Below are positions 27,010 through 35,100 of a stretch of 64,000 nucleotides of DNA, one piece after another. The stretch covers positions 131,614 through 195,613 of the forward strand of contig NZ_MBLO01000125.1 in assembly GCF_001854805.1 (NCBI RefSeq), in the 5' to 3' direction. The notes under the pieces were generated by a model. That model saw nothing but the letters and a program-made list of their open reading frames with translations. It was not told the origin of the DNA and searched no databases. The DNA comes from Pseudofrankia coriaricola (lineage in GTDB: Bacteria > Actinomycetota > Actinomycetes > Frankiales > Frankiaceae). Within the stretch, counting starts at the first letter, position 1. Every line of letters begins with the position of its first letter. The position numbers and the translations under genes were made by a program.

Positions 27010-28578
27010 ATGGCCGACCCGGCCGACCTGGTGGGGGGGTCGACGGTGCCTGGCGCGTCCAGCGTCGGGGCCGAGCCGGCGGCGCCCGACGTCACCGGCT
27101 CACCGGCCGGGCGGGACCTTCCCAACGCGACCGGCGACGCCGCGTCGCCAGCGAGCGCGGACGTCGTGGTCGAGTCCTGGGAGCGGCGGGAGATGCTTGC
27201 CTACCGCATCATCCCGTATGTCGGCCTCGGCCTCTCGGTCCTGCTGTCCGCCCTGGTGCCGAGCGATGACGGCTGGTCACAGGTCGCGGTGGAAATCGGG
27301 CTCTCCGTGGTCGCCGCGGGCTGGATGGTGTGGTTCCGCGTCCTGCATCCGACCTGGGTGGGCCGGCGACGGCTGATGACCGGCTATCTGGTCATCCTGT
27401 TGGTGCTGATCGCAACCCTGGTCATCCTTGCGCCCTGGTTCGGCTTCTTCGCCTTTACCGGCTACCTGGAGTCCACCGCGCTGCTGACCGGGTGGCGGCG
27501 CATGCTCGGCGCGGTCGTCACCGCGATGATCGTGGCGACGTCGCAGGTCGGTGGGGTGCCGACGTCCTGGGGCTACCTGCTGCTCTACGTGGTCGTCTTC
27601 GGCTTCAACGTCGGTGTCGCCGGCACTCTGACCTGGTTCGACGCCATCTCCACCGAGCAGCGGGCCGCCCGCGGACGCGCGATCGCGGAGCTCGGCGAGG
27701 CCAACCGGCGGTTGCAGGCCGCGCTCACCGAGAACGCCGGTCTGCACGCCCAGCTCGTGGTCCAGGCTCGGGAGGCCGGCACGCTGGACGAACGGGCCCG
27801 GCTCGCCCGGGAGATCCACGACACCCTCGCGCAGGGGCTTACCGGGATCGTCACCCAGCTGCAGGCCGCCGAACAGGCGGGCGCGCGAGGCCACCATCTG
27901 TCGACCGCGCTGCGGCTGGCCCGCGAAAGCCTGACCGAGGCCCGCCGGTCGGTGCAGGCGCTGCGCCCCGCCGAGCTCGCCGACGCGGCGCTGCCCGACG
28001 CGCTGGTCGACGTCGCGGCCCGCTGGACACAGGCGAACGGGGTGCCGGTCGAGGTGTCGACCACCGGGCCGGTCGTCGCGCTGCACCCGGAGGTGGAGGC
28101 CACGGTGCTGCGGGTCGCCCAGGAGTCGCTGGCCAACGTCGCCAGGCACGCGGCCGCGACCCGGGTGGGGCTCACGCTGTCCTACATGTCCGACGTGGTG
28201 ACCGTCGACATCCGCGACGACGGCGTCGGGTTCGACACCGACACCGACGTGGCCGGCCCCGGCCGAGCCGAGAGCGGCGGAGACACGCGCGGCGGCGGGT
28301 TCGGGCTGGCCGCGATGCGCCAGCGGGTCGCCCGGCTTGCCGGCGGTTTCAGCGTCGAGTCGGAGCCGGGCGCGGGCACCGCGGTGTCCGCGACGCTGCC
28401 GGCGATCCCGGCGCCACGCGGCGACGCCGAGACAGCGGGAGCCAAGACAGCGGGAGCCAAGACAGGGAGAACGGCGACGACGGGAATCGAGACGACGGGA
28501 ACGGCGACGACGGGAACGCAGACGGCGGGAAGGGACCGACCGATGGTCGAGGCACCTGCGTGGGCCGTCGATGCCTGA
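27010..28578 (+). CDS. sensor histidine kinase, NarL-partner (HisKA_3) type
   Basis: The ATG at 27010 has AAGAGG upstream. After a low-complexity leader, residues 65-210 hold about five membrane helices as the sensor. Then come a coiled linker and the HisKA_3 phospho-acceptor LAREIHDTLAQGLTGIV with H270, followed by an ATPase domain (AQESLANVARHA, then DIRDDGVGFD). The C-terminal 45 residues derive from a Thr/Gly/Ala-coding micro-repeat (ACGACGGGA…). The stop overlaps the response-regulator gene by eight bases. The stimulus is unknown; a substrate of the neighbouring exporter is a reasonable guess. Confidence 0.87.
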   Translation: MADPADLVGGSTVPGASSVGAEPAAPDVTGSPAGRDLPNATGDAASPASADVVVESWERREMLAYRIIPYVGLGLSVLLSALVPSDDGWSQVAVEIGLSVVAAGWMVWFRVLHPTWVGRRRLMTGYLVILLVLIATLVILAPWFGFFAFTGYLESTALLTGWRRMLGAVVTAMIVATSQVGGVPTSWGYLLLYVVVFGFNVGVAGTLTWFDAISTEQRAARGRAIAELGEANRRLQAALTENAGLHAQLVVQAREAGTLDERARLAREIHDTLAQGLTGIVTQLQAAEQAGARGHHLSTALRLARESLTEARRSVQALRPAELADAALPDALVDVAARWTQANGVPVEVSTTGPVVALHPEVEATVLRVAQESLANVARHAAATRVGLTLSYMSDVVTVDIRDDGVGFDTDTDVAGPGRAESGGDTRGGGFGLAAMRQRVARLAGGFSVESEPGAGTAVSATLPAIPAPRGDAETAGAKTAGAKTGRTATTGIETTGTATTGTQTAGRDRPMVEAPAWAVDA

Positions 28579-29260
28579 GCCGTGTCCTCCCGACTACGGG
28601 GAGCAGGTAGACCGTCCGGTGCGAGTGCTGCTCGTCGACGACCACCCGGTGGTACGCGACGGGCTGCGCGGCATGTTCGCCGACACCCCGTCGATCGAGG
28701 TGGTCGGCGAGGCCGGCGACGGCGCCGCCGCCGTCCGGCTCGCGGGCGCGCTGCGACCGGACGTGGTGCTCATGGACCTGCGGATGCCGCGGCTCGACGG
28801 GGTCGGCGCGATCACCGCGTTGCGTGCCGCCGACAGCGACGCTCGGGTGCTGGTACTGACCACGTACGACACCGACAGCGACGTCGTCCCGGCGATCGAG
28901 GCGGGCGCCACCGGCTACCTGCTCAAGGACGCGCCCCGCGACGACCTGATCCGCGCGGTGCGCGCGGCCGCCCGTGGTGAGGCGGTGCTCTCGCCGTCGG
29001 TCGCGACCAGGCTACTCGGCCAGATGCGGGCGGCCCCGGCCCCGACACGCGACCCGCTGAGCGCCCGGGAGCTGGAGATCCTGGCGATCGTGGCCCGGGG
29101 CGCCACCAACCGGGAGGTAGCCCGGCGGCTGTTCATCAGCGAGGCGACGGTGAAGACCCACCTGCTGCACATCTACGCCAAGCTGGACGTGAACGACCGG
29201 GCCGCCGCCGTCGCCGAGGCGTTCGGCAGGGGCCTGCTGCCCACCCGCCGCACCGACTGA
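28571..29260 (+). CDS. NarL/FixJ-family response regulator
   Basis: The receiver domain (RVLLVDDHPVVRDGLRGMF) has phospho-acceptor D69 in VVLMDLRMP and the conserved Lys in GYLLKDAP. The C-terminal LuxR-type helix-turn-helix contains LSARELEILAIVARGATNREVARRL and ISEATVKTHLLHIY. It is coupled to the kinase gene and is expected to control the ABC exporter and possibly its own operon. Confidence 0.9.
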   Translation: MPEPCPPDYGEQVDRPVRVLLVDDHPVVRDGLRGMFADTPSIEVVGEAGDGAAAVRLAGALRPDVVLMDLRMPRLDGVGAITALRAADSDARVLVLTTYDTDSDVVPAIEAGATGYLLKDAPRDDLIRAVRAAARGEAVLSPSVATRLLGQMRAAPAPTRDPLSARELEILAIVARGATNREVARRLFISEATVKTHLLHIYAKLDVNDRAAAVAEAFGRGLLPTRRTD

Positions 29261-29318
29261 CCACCGAGACCACCAGCGGGCGGACGGCCGAGCCCGCGGG
29301 CCAGGGTGCCGCGCGGGA

Positions 29319-29459
29319 TCAGCGACGCCTGAGCCCCTGCGCCATCTTTGCCACGGTGCAGAAGTACTGGCGATGGATCTCCAACAGCTGGGCGGCCTCG
29401 GCGCGTGTCGCCACCTTGTCGGACTTGGTCTTGCAGCCGGGGCAGACATAGTGAGCCAT
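29319..29459 (-). CDS. small CxxC protein (46 aa), function unknown
   Basis: The ATG at 29459 has a near-ideal GGAGGAGG ribosome site eight bases upstream, good evidence for translation. The product begins MAHYVCPGCKTKSDK and ends with a basic QGLRRR. One CPGC pair plus a later Cys (YFCTV) could bind zinc or form disulfides. It is a cytoplasmic-type small protein, convergent with the response-regulator gene. No family is recognised. Confidence 0.6.
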   Translation of the reverse strand: MAHYVCPGCKTKSDKVATRAEAAQLLEIHRQYFCTVAKMAQGLRRR

Positions 29460-29821
29460 GACGGGATCCTCCTCCGGAAGTGCCGACCCAGGGATTGGTG
29501 TGTTCCCTGGTGAGTCGCCCACTATTCCTCAGGAAGGGGCAGACTTCAGGCAAGTCACCGAAAGCGCCCATGCGTGGACGGGATGCAACACAACCAGGTT
29601 AGTCCGGGGACGGCACGGGCACCGACGGTGCCGGCCGGACAGCTGGCACCGTCGCCGGAAGATCGGGGTTCTCCAAGACCGTCCGAGCGTCCCTGACGAA
29701 GGTGATCCACAGCCAGCCGCCGACGTCGATGCCCCCGGTTCTGCCCGGCTCCGGCGTCGCCTCCGCCGCGGCTGTGTCGTCTCCGCCGCGGTCGTATGGC
29801 ACCCGCATGCCGCCGGGTAGA

Positions 29822-29887
29822 GCAACCGATGGTTGCGTTTCCGCGGAAGCGGCGTTAACCTCACCAGCAACCAATGGTTGCGATAGT
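29822..29887 (+). promoter_or_regulatory. paired ArsR-type operator palindromes and promoter
   Basis: Two nearly identical palindromes, GCAACCGATGGTTGC (29822-29836) and GCAACCAATGGTTGC (29867-29881), lie 45 bp apart centre to centre. A -10-like GATAGT follows the second at 29882. They sit directly before a decayed SRPBCC/ArsR gene, so they are the likely binding sites of an ArsR-family repressor that has since been lost here. Confidence 0.6.
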
Positions 29888-29898
29888 CGGGAGGTCTG

Positions 29899-30017
29899 AT
29901 GGAGTACGCCAGCATCGAGCGCGAGATCCACATCGATGCCCCGCCGTCGGCAACCCCTGGGACGCCCGGCTGCGGCGGATCAAGCAGATCGCCGAAGCCT
30001 TCCAGAAGAGCCAGTGA
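29899..30017 (+). pseudogene. internally deleted SRPBCC/ArsR gene remnant
   Basis: A good ribosome site (GGGAGG) precedes ATG 29899, which starts MEYASIEREIHIDAPP, a typical SRPBCC (AHSA1) N-terminus. After about 16 codons the similarity stops. A different frame then encodes GNPWDARLRRIKQIAEAFQ and a stop at 30015, which resembles the C-terminal helix of ArsR-family regulators. The simplest reading is a deletion that removed most of an SRPBCC gene and the start of an adjacent arsR gene. The next gene, an SRPBCC protein, survives intact. Confidence 0.5.
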
Positions 30018-30058
30018 ACGCGTCCCGGCCGCGGCTGGGTGGAGAAGAGGAGAGAACG

Positions 30059-30499
30059 ATGGTGGACATCCTGCATCGCGTGGGGATCACGGCATCGCGC
30101 GAAGCGGTGTTCCGTGCGCTGACGACGCCGGAGGGCCTGGCGGGCTGGTGGACCGACGACACGCACGGAGACGGCGAGGCCGGCGGCGTGCTCAAGTTCC
30201 ACTTCGAGCCCGGCGGCTTCGACATGAAGGTGCTGGAGACCCAGCCGGCGGAGCGTGTGCTCTGGGAGGTGATCGGCGGCCCGGAGGAGTGGGTCGGCAC
30301 CCAGGTCAGCTGGGACCTGCGGACCGCGGGCGACTACACGATCATCATGTTCGCTCACCAGGGATGGCGTGAGCCCGTGGAGTTCATGTACCACTGCAGC
30401 ACCAAGTGGGCGACGTTCCTGATGAGCCTGAAGTCGCTCCTGGAGACCGGCACCGGCGCTCCCGCGCCCCGCGACGTGCAGATCAGCGACTGGCACTGA
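30059..30499 (+). CDS. SRPBCC (AHSA1-like) domain protein
   Basis: The 146 residues follow a GGAGAG ribosome site. The START/Bet v1-like fold is indicated by RVGITASREAVFRALTTPEGLAGWW near the start and by TKWATFLMSLKSLLETG in the long C-terminal helix. Such proteins bind hydrophobic ligands in a deep pocket and are often encoded beside ArsR regulators. The upstream deletion remnant and paired operators suggest it was the last gene of such an operon. Confidence 0.8.
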   Translation: MVDILHRVGITASREAVFRALTTPEGLAGWWTDDTHGDGEAGGVLKFHFEPGGFDMKVLETQPAERVLWEVIGGPEEWVGTQVSWDLRTAGDYTIIMFAHQGWREPVEFMYHCSTKWATFLMSLKSLLETGTGAPAPRDVQISDWH

Positions 30500-30676
30500 T
30501 CAGGCGCTGGTCGGGGAAGCCTCATATCGCCGGGCAGGCCGGCAAACCGATGGGTGGCCGCGGGCCGGCACGACCAGGGGCCACGGGCCACGGACAGAGG
30601 TGAACCCATCGGCGTCGCCTCACCCGGTCACGTGCGCGTGCCCCAGACGGTGACCGAGGCATGGACCCCGACACGA

Positions 30677-30716
30677 AACCAGGGCTCCCGCGCTACGCAG
30701 CGCGGGAGCCCTGGTT
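30677..30716. terminator. strong symmetrical hairpin
   Basis: A perfect 18-bp stem (AACCAGGGCTCCCGCGCT with its complement) with a four-base ACGC loop lies 177 bp after the SRPBCC gene and 78 bp before the end of the convergent small ORF. It probably works as a bidirectional terminator. Confidence 0.7.
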
Positions 30717-30793
30717 GGAACGGGCGACGCGGTCGACGTGACGCGGTCGACCTCGACATGGCCGACCGGGGTCCGGCGTGTCGGCATGGCGGG

Positions 30794-30946
30794 TCACTTC
30801 CAGTCGGGCGGGCGCAACCCGAGTGCGCAGTCGTCGGTGGGCAGCGCGGGGCAGGTTCCCGCACAGTCCGGCCACACGCAGCGAGTACGCGGCTCGGCGG
30901 GCGTACGGGTGAACAACCGGCGAAGCAGGCGGAGCAAGGCAGCCAC
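30794..30946 (-). CDS. small Cys-containing protein (50 aa), unknown
   Basis: GTG 30946 has a GGAGG ribosome site seven bases upstream. The product has a basic amphipathic N-terminus (LLRLLRRLFTR) and four cysteines in CVWPDCAGTCPALPTDDC, which could bind a metal. No family is recognised, and the reading frame is short, so this rests on the ribosome site and the composition. Confidence 0.4.
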   Translation of the reverse strand: MAALLRLLRRLFTRTPAEPRTRCVWPDCAGTCPALPTDDCALGLRPPDWK

Positions 30947-31050
30947 GAAACGCCTCCAATCAGCGGATGTATGGGGTCCCCACAAGCCGGTAGCGGCGCC
31001 GTGCGAGCGGTTTCCAGCCGCCGCCGGCGTCGGGCCGGTGCCGAGCGTCC

Positions 31051-31386
31051 TTGACGAAACGATCCCGCTGCCTGATCGGCGGGCAGCGTCGCGGCGACCT
31101 GCGCCGGGTGCGGGGCGACCAGGCTCCCGCCGACTTCTGGATCACCGCCGGGACGGATGGTGTCAGCACGGCGATCGCGGTCAGGGCGGCGTCCGCCGGC
31201 CGGCAGGTGCCGCTGTGGGTGCGACTGTCAGTGCGGCTGGTGGTCAGCGGTCAGATCGAGGCCGCGGTCACCGGGTCGCCGCCTGCGCTGGAGTGGGATG
31301 GGAGCGCATGGGCCGCCCGGGCGACCACAAGGGAGCGGATCCGGTACATCGACATTCCCCTCACAGCAAGATCATCCTGGGTGTGA
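31051..31386 (+). CDS. possible hypothetical ORF or gene fragment
   Basis: Between about 31130 and 31370 the codons are strongly GC-biased at third positions, and the product (for example DFWITAGTDGVSTAIAVRAA) looks like folded protein. The start (TTG 31051) has no convincing ribosome site, and the N-terminal 28 residues look random. It may be a fragment of a lost gene. No family is recognised. Confidence 0.25.
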   Translation: MTKRSRCLIGGQRRGDLRRVRGDQAPADFWITAGTDGVSTAIAVRAASAGRQVPLWVRLSVRLVVSGQIEAAVTGSPPALEWDGSAWAARATTRERIRYIDIPLTARSSWV

Positions 31387-31712
31387 GGTGGCTGCCCAGA
31401 CGGCCCCTGATCTCCGCGACGACCCAGGAGAGCTCTCCGCTGGGCGCGGTCGTCGCGAGACTCATCGAGCCACTGAGCGTCCCCCTTCGCCGTCTCGTAC
31501 AGCGCCGCCCCGGTGTCCAGCTCGACGTCGGACGAGTAGACAGCCCTCGCCATGCTCGCCGTCGGCGCCGCCCCGGAGTTCCAGTCTGGGTAGGCGGCGA
31601 ACAGCGACGAGCCCGTCACCGAACAGATCACCGACGCCGACACCGACACTAGCCCCGTGACCTGCCGATCCTCTCTCGCGTTCCCGACCGGCGACGAGGT
31701 GCCCACACCCAT
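31251..31712 (-). CDS. possible hypothetical ORF or gene fragment
   Basis: The segment reading SASVICSVTGSSLFAAYPDW and onward to about 31430 has coding-like codon use and a possible export-type hydrophobic start. The downstream part overlaps the opposite-strand ORF and is probably not translated. The start is uncertain (ATG 31712 shown). The whole 30.5-31.9 kb stretch looks like decaying sequence beside a tRNA gene. Confidence 0.2.
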   Translation of the reverse strand: MGVGTSSPVGNAREDRQVTGLVSVSASVICSVTGSSLFAAYPDWNSGAAPTASMARAVYSSDVELDTGAALYETAKGDAQWLDESRDDRAQRRALLGRRGDQGPSGQPPHTQDDLAVRGMSMYRIRSLVVARAAHALPSHSSAGGDPVTAASI

Positions 31713-31907
31713 AAGGGCCAGGACCTGGGGTTCATGGAGGGCCGGCGTGGAGGAGCTGGCGCAGGCGGGGGCCGTACGCATCGCCACGTTCGTGCCGCAC
31801 CAGCACAAGATCAGGACCGTGACGCCGGCATGTGCCAGTGAGCGACAGTTAGTGACCTTGGAACGACGAAGCGGGCCCGCACCATCGTGCGAACCCGCAG
31901 GTCAGAG

Positions 31908-31998
31908 CGGAGGCTCGGGGATTTGAACCCCGGAGGGGGTTAATGCCCCCAACCGCATTAGCAGTGCGGCGCCATAGACCGGACTAGGCGAAGCCTCC
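31908..31998 (-). tRNA. tRNA-Ser (anticodon GCT)
   Basis: Read on the minus strand, the acceptor arm GGAGGCT pairs with AGCCTCC, followed by discriminator G. The anticodon loop CTGCTAA gives GCT, the T-arm loop is GTTCAAATC, and a long variable arm (GGGGGCATTAACCCCC) marks a class II serine tRNA. CCA is not encoded. It decodes AGC/AGU codons. Confidence 0.93.
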
Positions 31999-32154
31999 CA
32001 GCGTGCTAGTCAATCATAGCGGTTGGACCGACGGGTGTGGCGGCCGGCCGGGCCGCGGGCACCGTCCCGCGAGATGGATCTGTCAAGTACTTGTGCGGCG
32101 GCGGGATGTCTGGCTCGGTGGGATTCGCGGTGGTCCAGACGTACCTTGCGCGGC

Positions 32155-35100
32155 ATGCGAGTGATACTGACCGTCGTTGATCCGGTCCGTGGGGTCAGCA
32201 GGGACGTCATGCTGGAGGCGGACGAGGAGGCACCTGTCCGGGAGGTGGGGCGGGCGCTCGCCGGCCGCCTCCGCGCCAGGACGGGCGGCGTCGACGTGTT
32301 CGTCGGCGGGCGTGCGGTGGACGGGCGGCTTGGCCTGCGGGAGTCGCCGCTGGTCGACGGCGCCGTGGTCAGCCTGAGGTCGGCGGCGGGGTGCGCCGCG
32401 GTGGGCGAGCCGGTCGGGCTGGTCGAAGCGCGGGTCGTCGGCGGGCCGGGCGCCGGTGTGGTGCATCGGCTCGGGCCGGGCGAGTTCCTGATCGGCACCG
32501 GGCCGGACTGCGCCGTGACGCTCGACGACCCGACGGTCGCGGGTGTGGCGATGGTGCTCGTCGTCGGGGCGGACGGCTCGTGCGCGGTGCTCCCGGCGGG
32601 GGTGGGCGACGGGTTCGGCGAGGTCCTCCTCGACGGGGAGCCGTTGCCCGCGGCCGGACGGCTACTGCCGCTGCCGCTCGTGGCCGAACACGACGAGACC
32701 GGCCGCGGTGGTCGCGTGGCTGGCGACGGCGACGGGGGCAGCACCGCCCCGGGCCGCGTCGCCGACCTGGCCAGCGGTCACGACGATGCCGCGCCGCTCC
32801 GGCCCGCGCCGATGTTGGCGGTGGGGGCGGTGCTGTTGACCGTGACGGTCGCCGGGCCGCCGGACCTGGCGACCCGGCCGGCCGCGGACGGACACCGGCT
32901 CGATGTGAACCGGCCGCCCCGGCTGTCATCGCCGCGGCCCGACGTCCGTTTCCGGCTGCCGCCCGCGCCCGCGCGGCCCGAGCGCCGTCCGGCGCCGATC
33001 CTCGGGGCGCTGCTGCCGGCGGTGGGCGCGGGCGTTATGGCGTTCGCCCTGCACATCTACTACCTGCTGCTGCTCGCGCTGCTGGCGCCGCTGGGAATGG
33101 TCGCCTCGCATCTGAGCGGCGGCCGGCGAGCCCGCCGGGCGTATCGCCGCGACCTCGCCGAGCACCGGCGCCGGCTCGCCGACATGGAAGGCGAGATCCG
33201 GGCGGCGCTGGTCCGGGAGTGCGCCGCGCGCCGCGCCGGCGCGCCGGACCCCGCCGAGGTGCTGCTCACGGCGGTCGGGCCGAGGCGGCGGCTGTGGGAA
33301 CGGCGCCGCGGCGATCTGGACTACCTGCGCCTGCGGCTCGGCACCGCCGACCTGCCGAGCGAGCTGACCGTCGAGGACCCCGCCGAGCAGCGACCGCACG
33401 ACGGGCACCGGCCACGGGGGTGGAGCCGGACCGTGCCGGACGTCCCGGTCACGGTGGCGCTCGCGGAGCGCGGCGTGCTCGGCATCGCCGGCCGCGGCGA
33501 GCTGCCGCGGGTGGTCGGCTGCTGGCTGCTGGCCCAGGCCGCCGTCCTGCACAGCCCACTGGACCTGGTCGTCTACCTGCTGACCTGGTCGGACGCGGAC
33601 GGCGCATCGGCCTGGGACTGGTCACGCTGGCTGCCACATGCCCGCCCGCCTGCTGAGGCGGGCGGCCAGGACGCCGTCGTCCGGGTCGGCCTGGACGACG
33701 TCAGCAGGGCGCGCCAGATCGGGGAACTGGCCCAGCTGGTCGCCGCGAGGACCGCGAGCCGGGGTGGCCGCCCCGTTGCCCCCTCTTCCCGCGGCGGCAC
33801 CTCCGCCGGCCTGCCGGGGCACTCGGCCCCCATCCCCGGGGAGCCGGACGTGCTCGTGATCCTCGACGGGGCACGCGCGCTGCGGGCGCTGCCCGGAATG
33901 GTGTCGGTACTGCGCGACGGCCCGGCCGTCGGCGTGTATTCGATCTGCCTGGACCGTGACGTCCGGCTACTGCCCGCCGAGTGCCAGGCGGTGGTGGAGC
34001 AGGCTCCCGGTGGGCTGCGGGTCAGCCAGGCGGGCGGGGCCGCCGACGTCGACGACGTCCGACCCGACCTCGTCGCGACCGCGGCGGCGCTGGACCCGTC
34101 CGGCCAGACGCTCGGCGGGACGGTCTCCGTGCGCGGCGCGGCAGCCTGGTGCGAGCGGGCGGCCCGTGGGCTCGCGGCGCTGCGCGACGTCGGCGGCGGC
34201 CGGGAGGAGTCGACGCTGCCCACCGCCGCGCGGCTGCTCGACGTCCTGGATCTCGATCCGCCGACGGCGGCGGCGGTCGCCGCCCGCTGGGCGGCCGCTC
34301 CCGGCGGCGGCACCTCGTTCACAGTCGGCGTCGGGCTGAGCGGGCCGTTCACGCTGGACCTGCGGCGGGATGGGCCACACGGGCTGATCGCCGGCACGAC
34401 CGGCTCGGGAAAGTCGGAGCTGCTGCAGTCGATCGTCGCGTCGCTCGCGGTGGCGAACCGGCCGGACGCGCTCACGTTCGTGCTCGTCGACTACAAGGGC
34501 GGAAGCGCGTTCGCGGACTGCGTCGATCTTCCGCACTGCGTGGGCCTCGTCACCGACCTGGACAGCCATCTGGTCGCGCGGGCACTCGCCTCGCTGAACG
34601 CGGAGCTGCGTCGCCGCGAGCACGTACTCGCCGACGCCGGCGCGAAGGACCTCGAGGACTACGAGCGCCTGACCGGTCTGTCCCGCCCGGGTGCTTCCGG
34701 TGCCGCCGGCCGGCCGCCACGACTACCACCGCCACCACGGCTGGTGATCGTGATCGACGAGTTCGCCTCGCTCGCGAGGGAGCTCCCGGAGTTCGTCGCC
34801 GGGCTGGTGAACATCGCGCAGCGCGGCCGGTCGCTCGGCATCCACCTGCTGCTCGCCACCCAACGGCCCGCCGGCGTGGTCTCGCCGGAGATCAGGGCGA
34901 ACACCAACCTGCGGATCGGGCTGCGGATGACAGACGCCGGCGAGAGCGCCGACGTCCTCGATGCTCCAGACGCCGCGTGGATCGCCCGCTCGACGCCGGG
35001 GCGGGCGTTCGCGCGGCTCGGGCACGCGTCACTGGTGACGTTCCAGGCCGGCCGGGTCGGAGGCCGGTCGACGTCGCCGGGCCCGGCGACGGGTGGGGGC

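Noticed and set aside
31908..31998. tRNA-Ser as an integration site for an island carrying the type VII locus.
   Set aside because: No integrase gene and no second copy of the tRNA 3' end were seen within the window.
32084..32093. Perfect palindrome CAAGTACTTG in front of eccC.
   Set aside because: Ten bases is short and no regulator of the locus is known; it may be chance.
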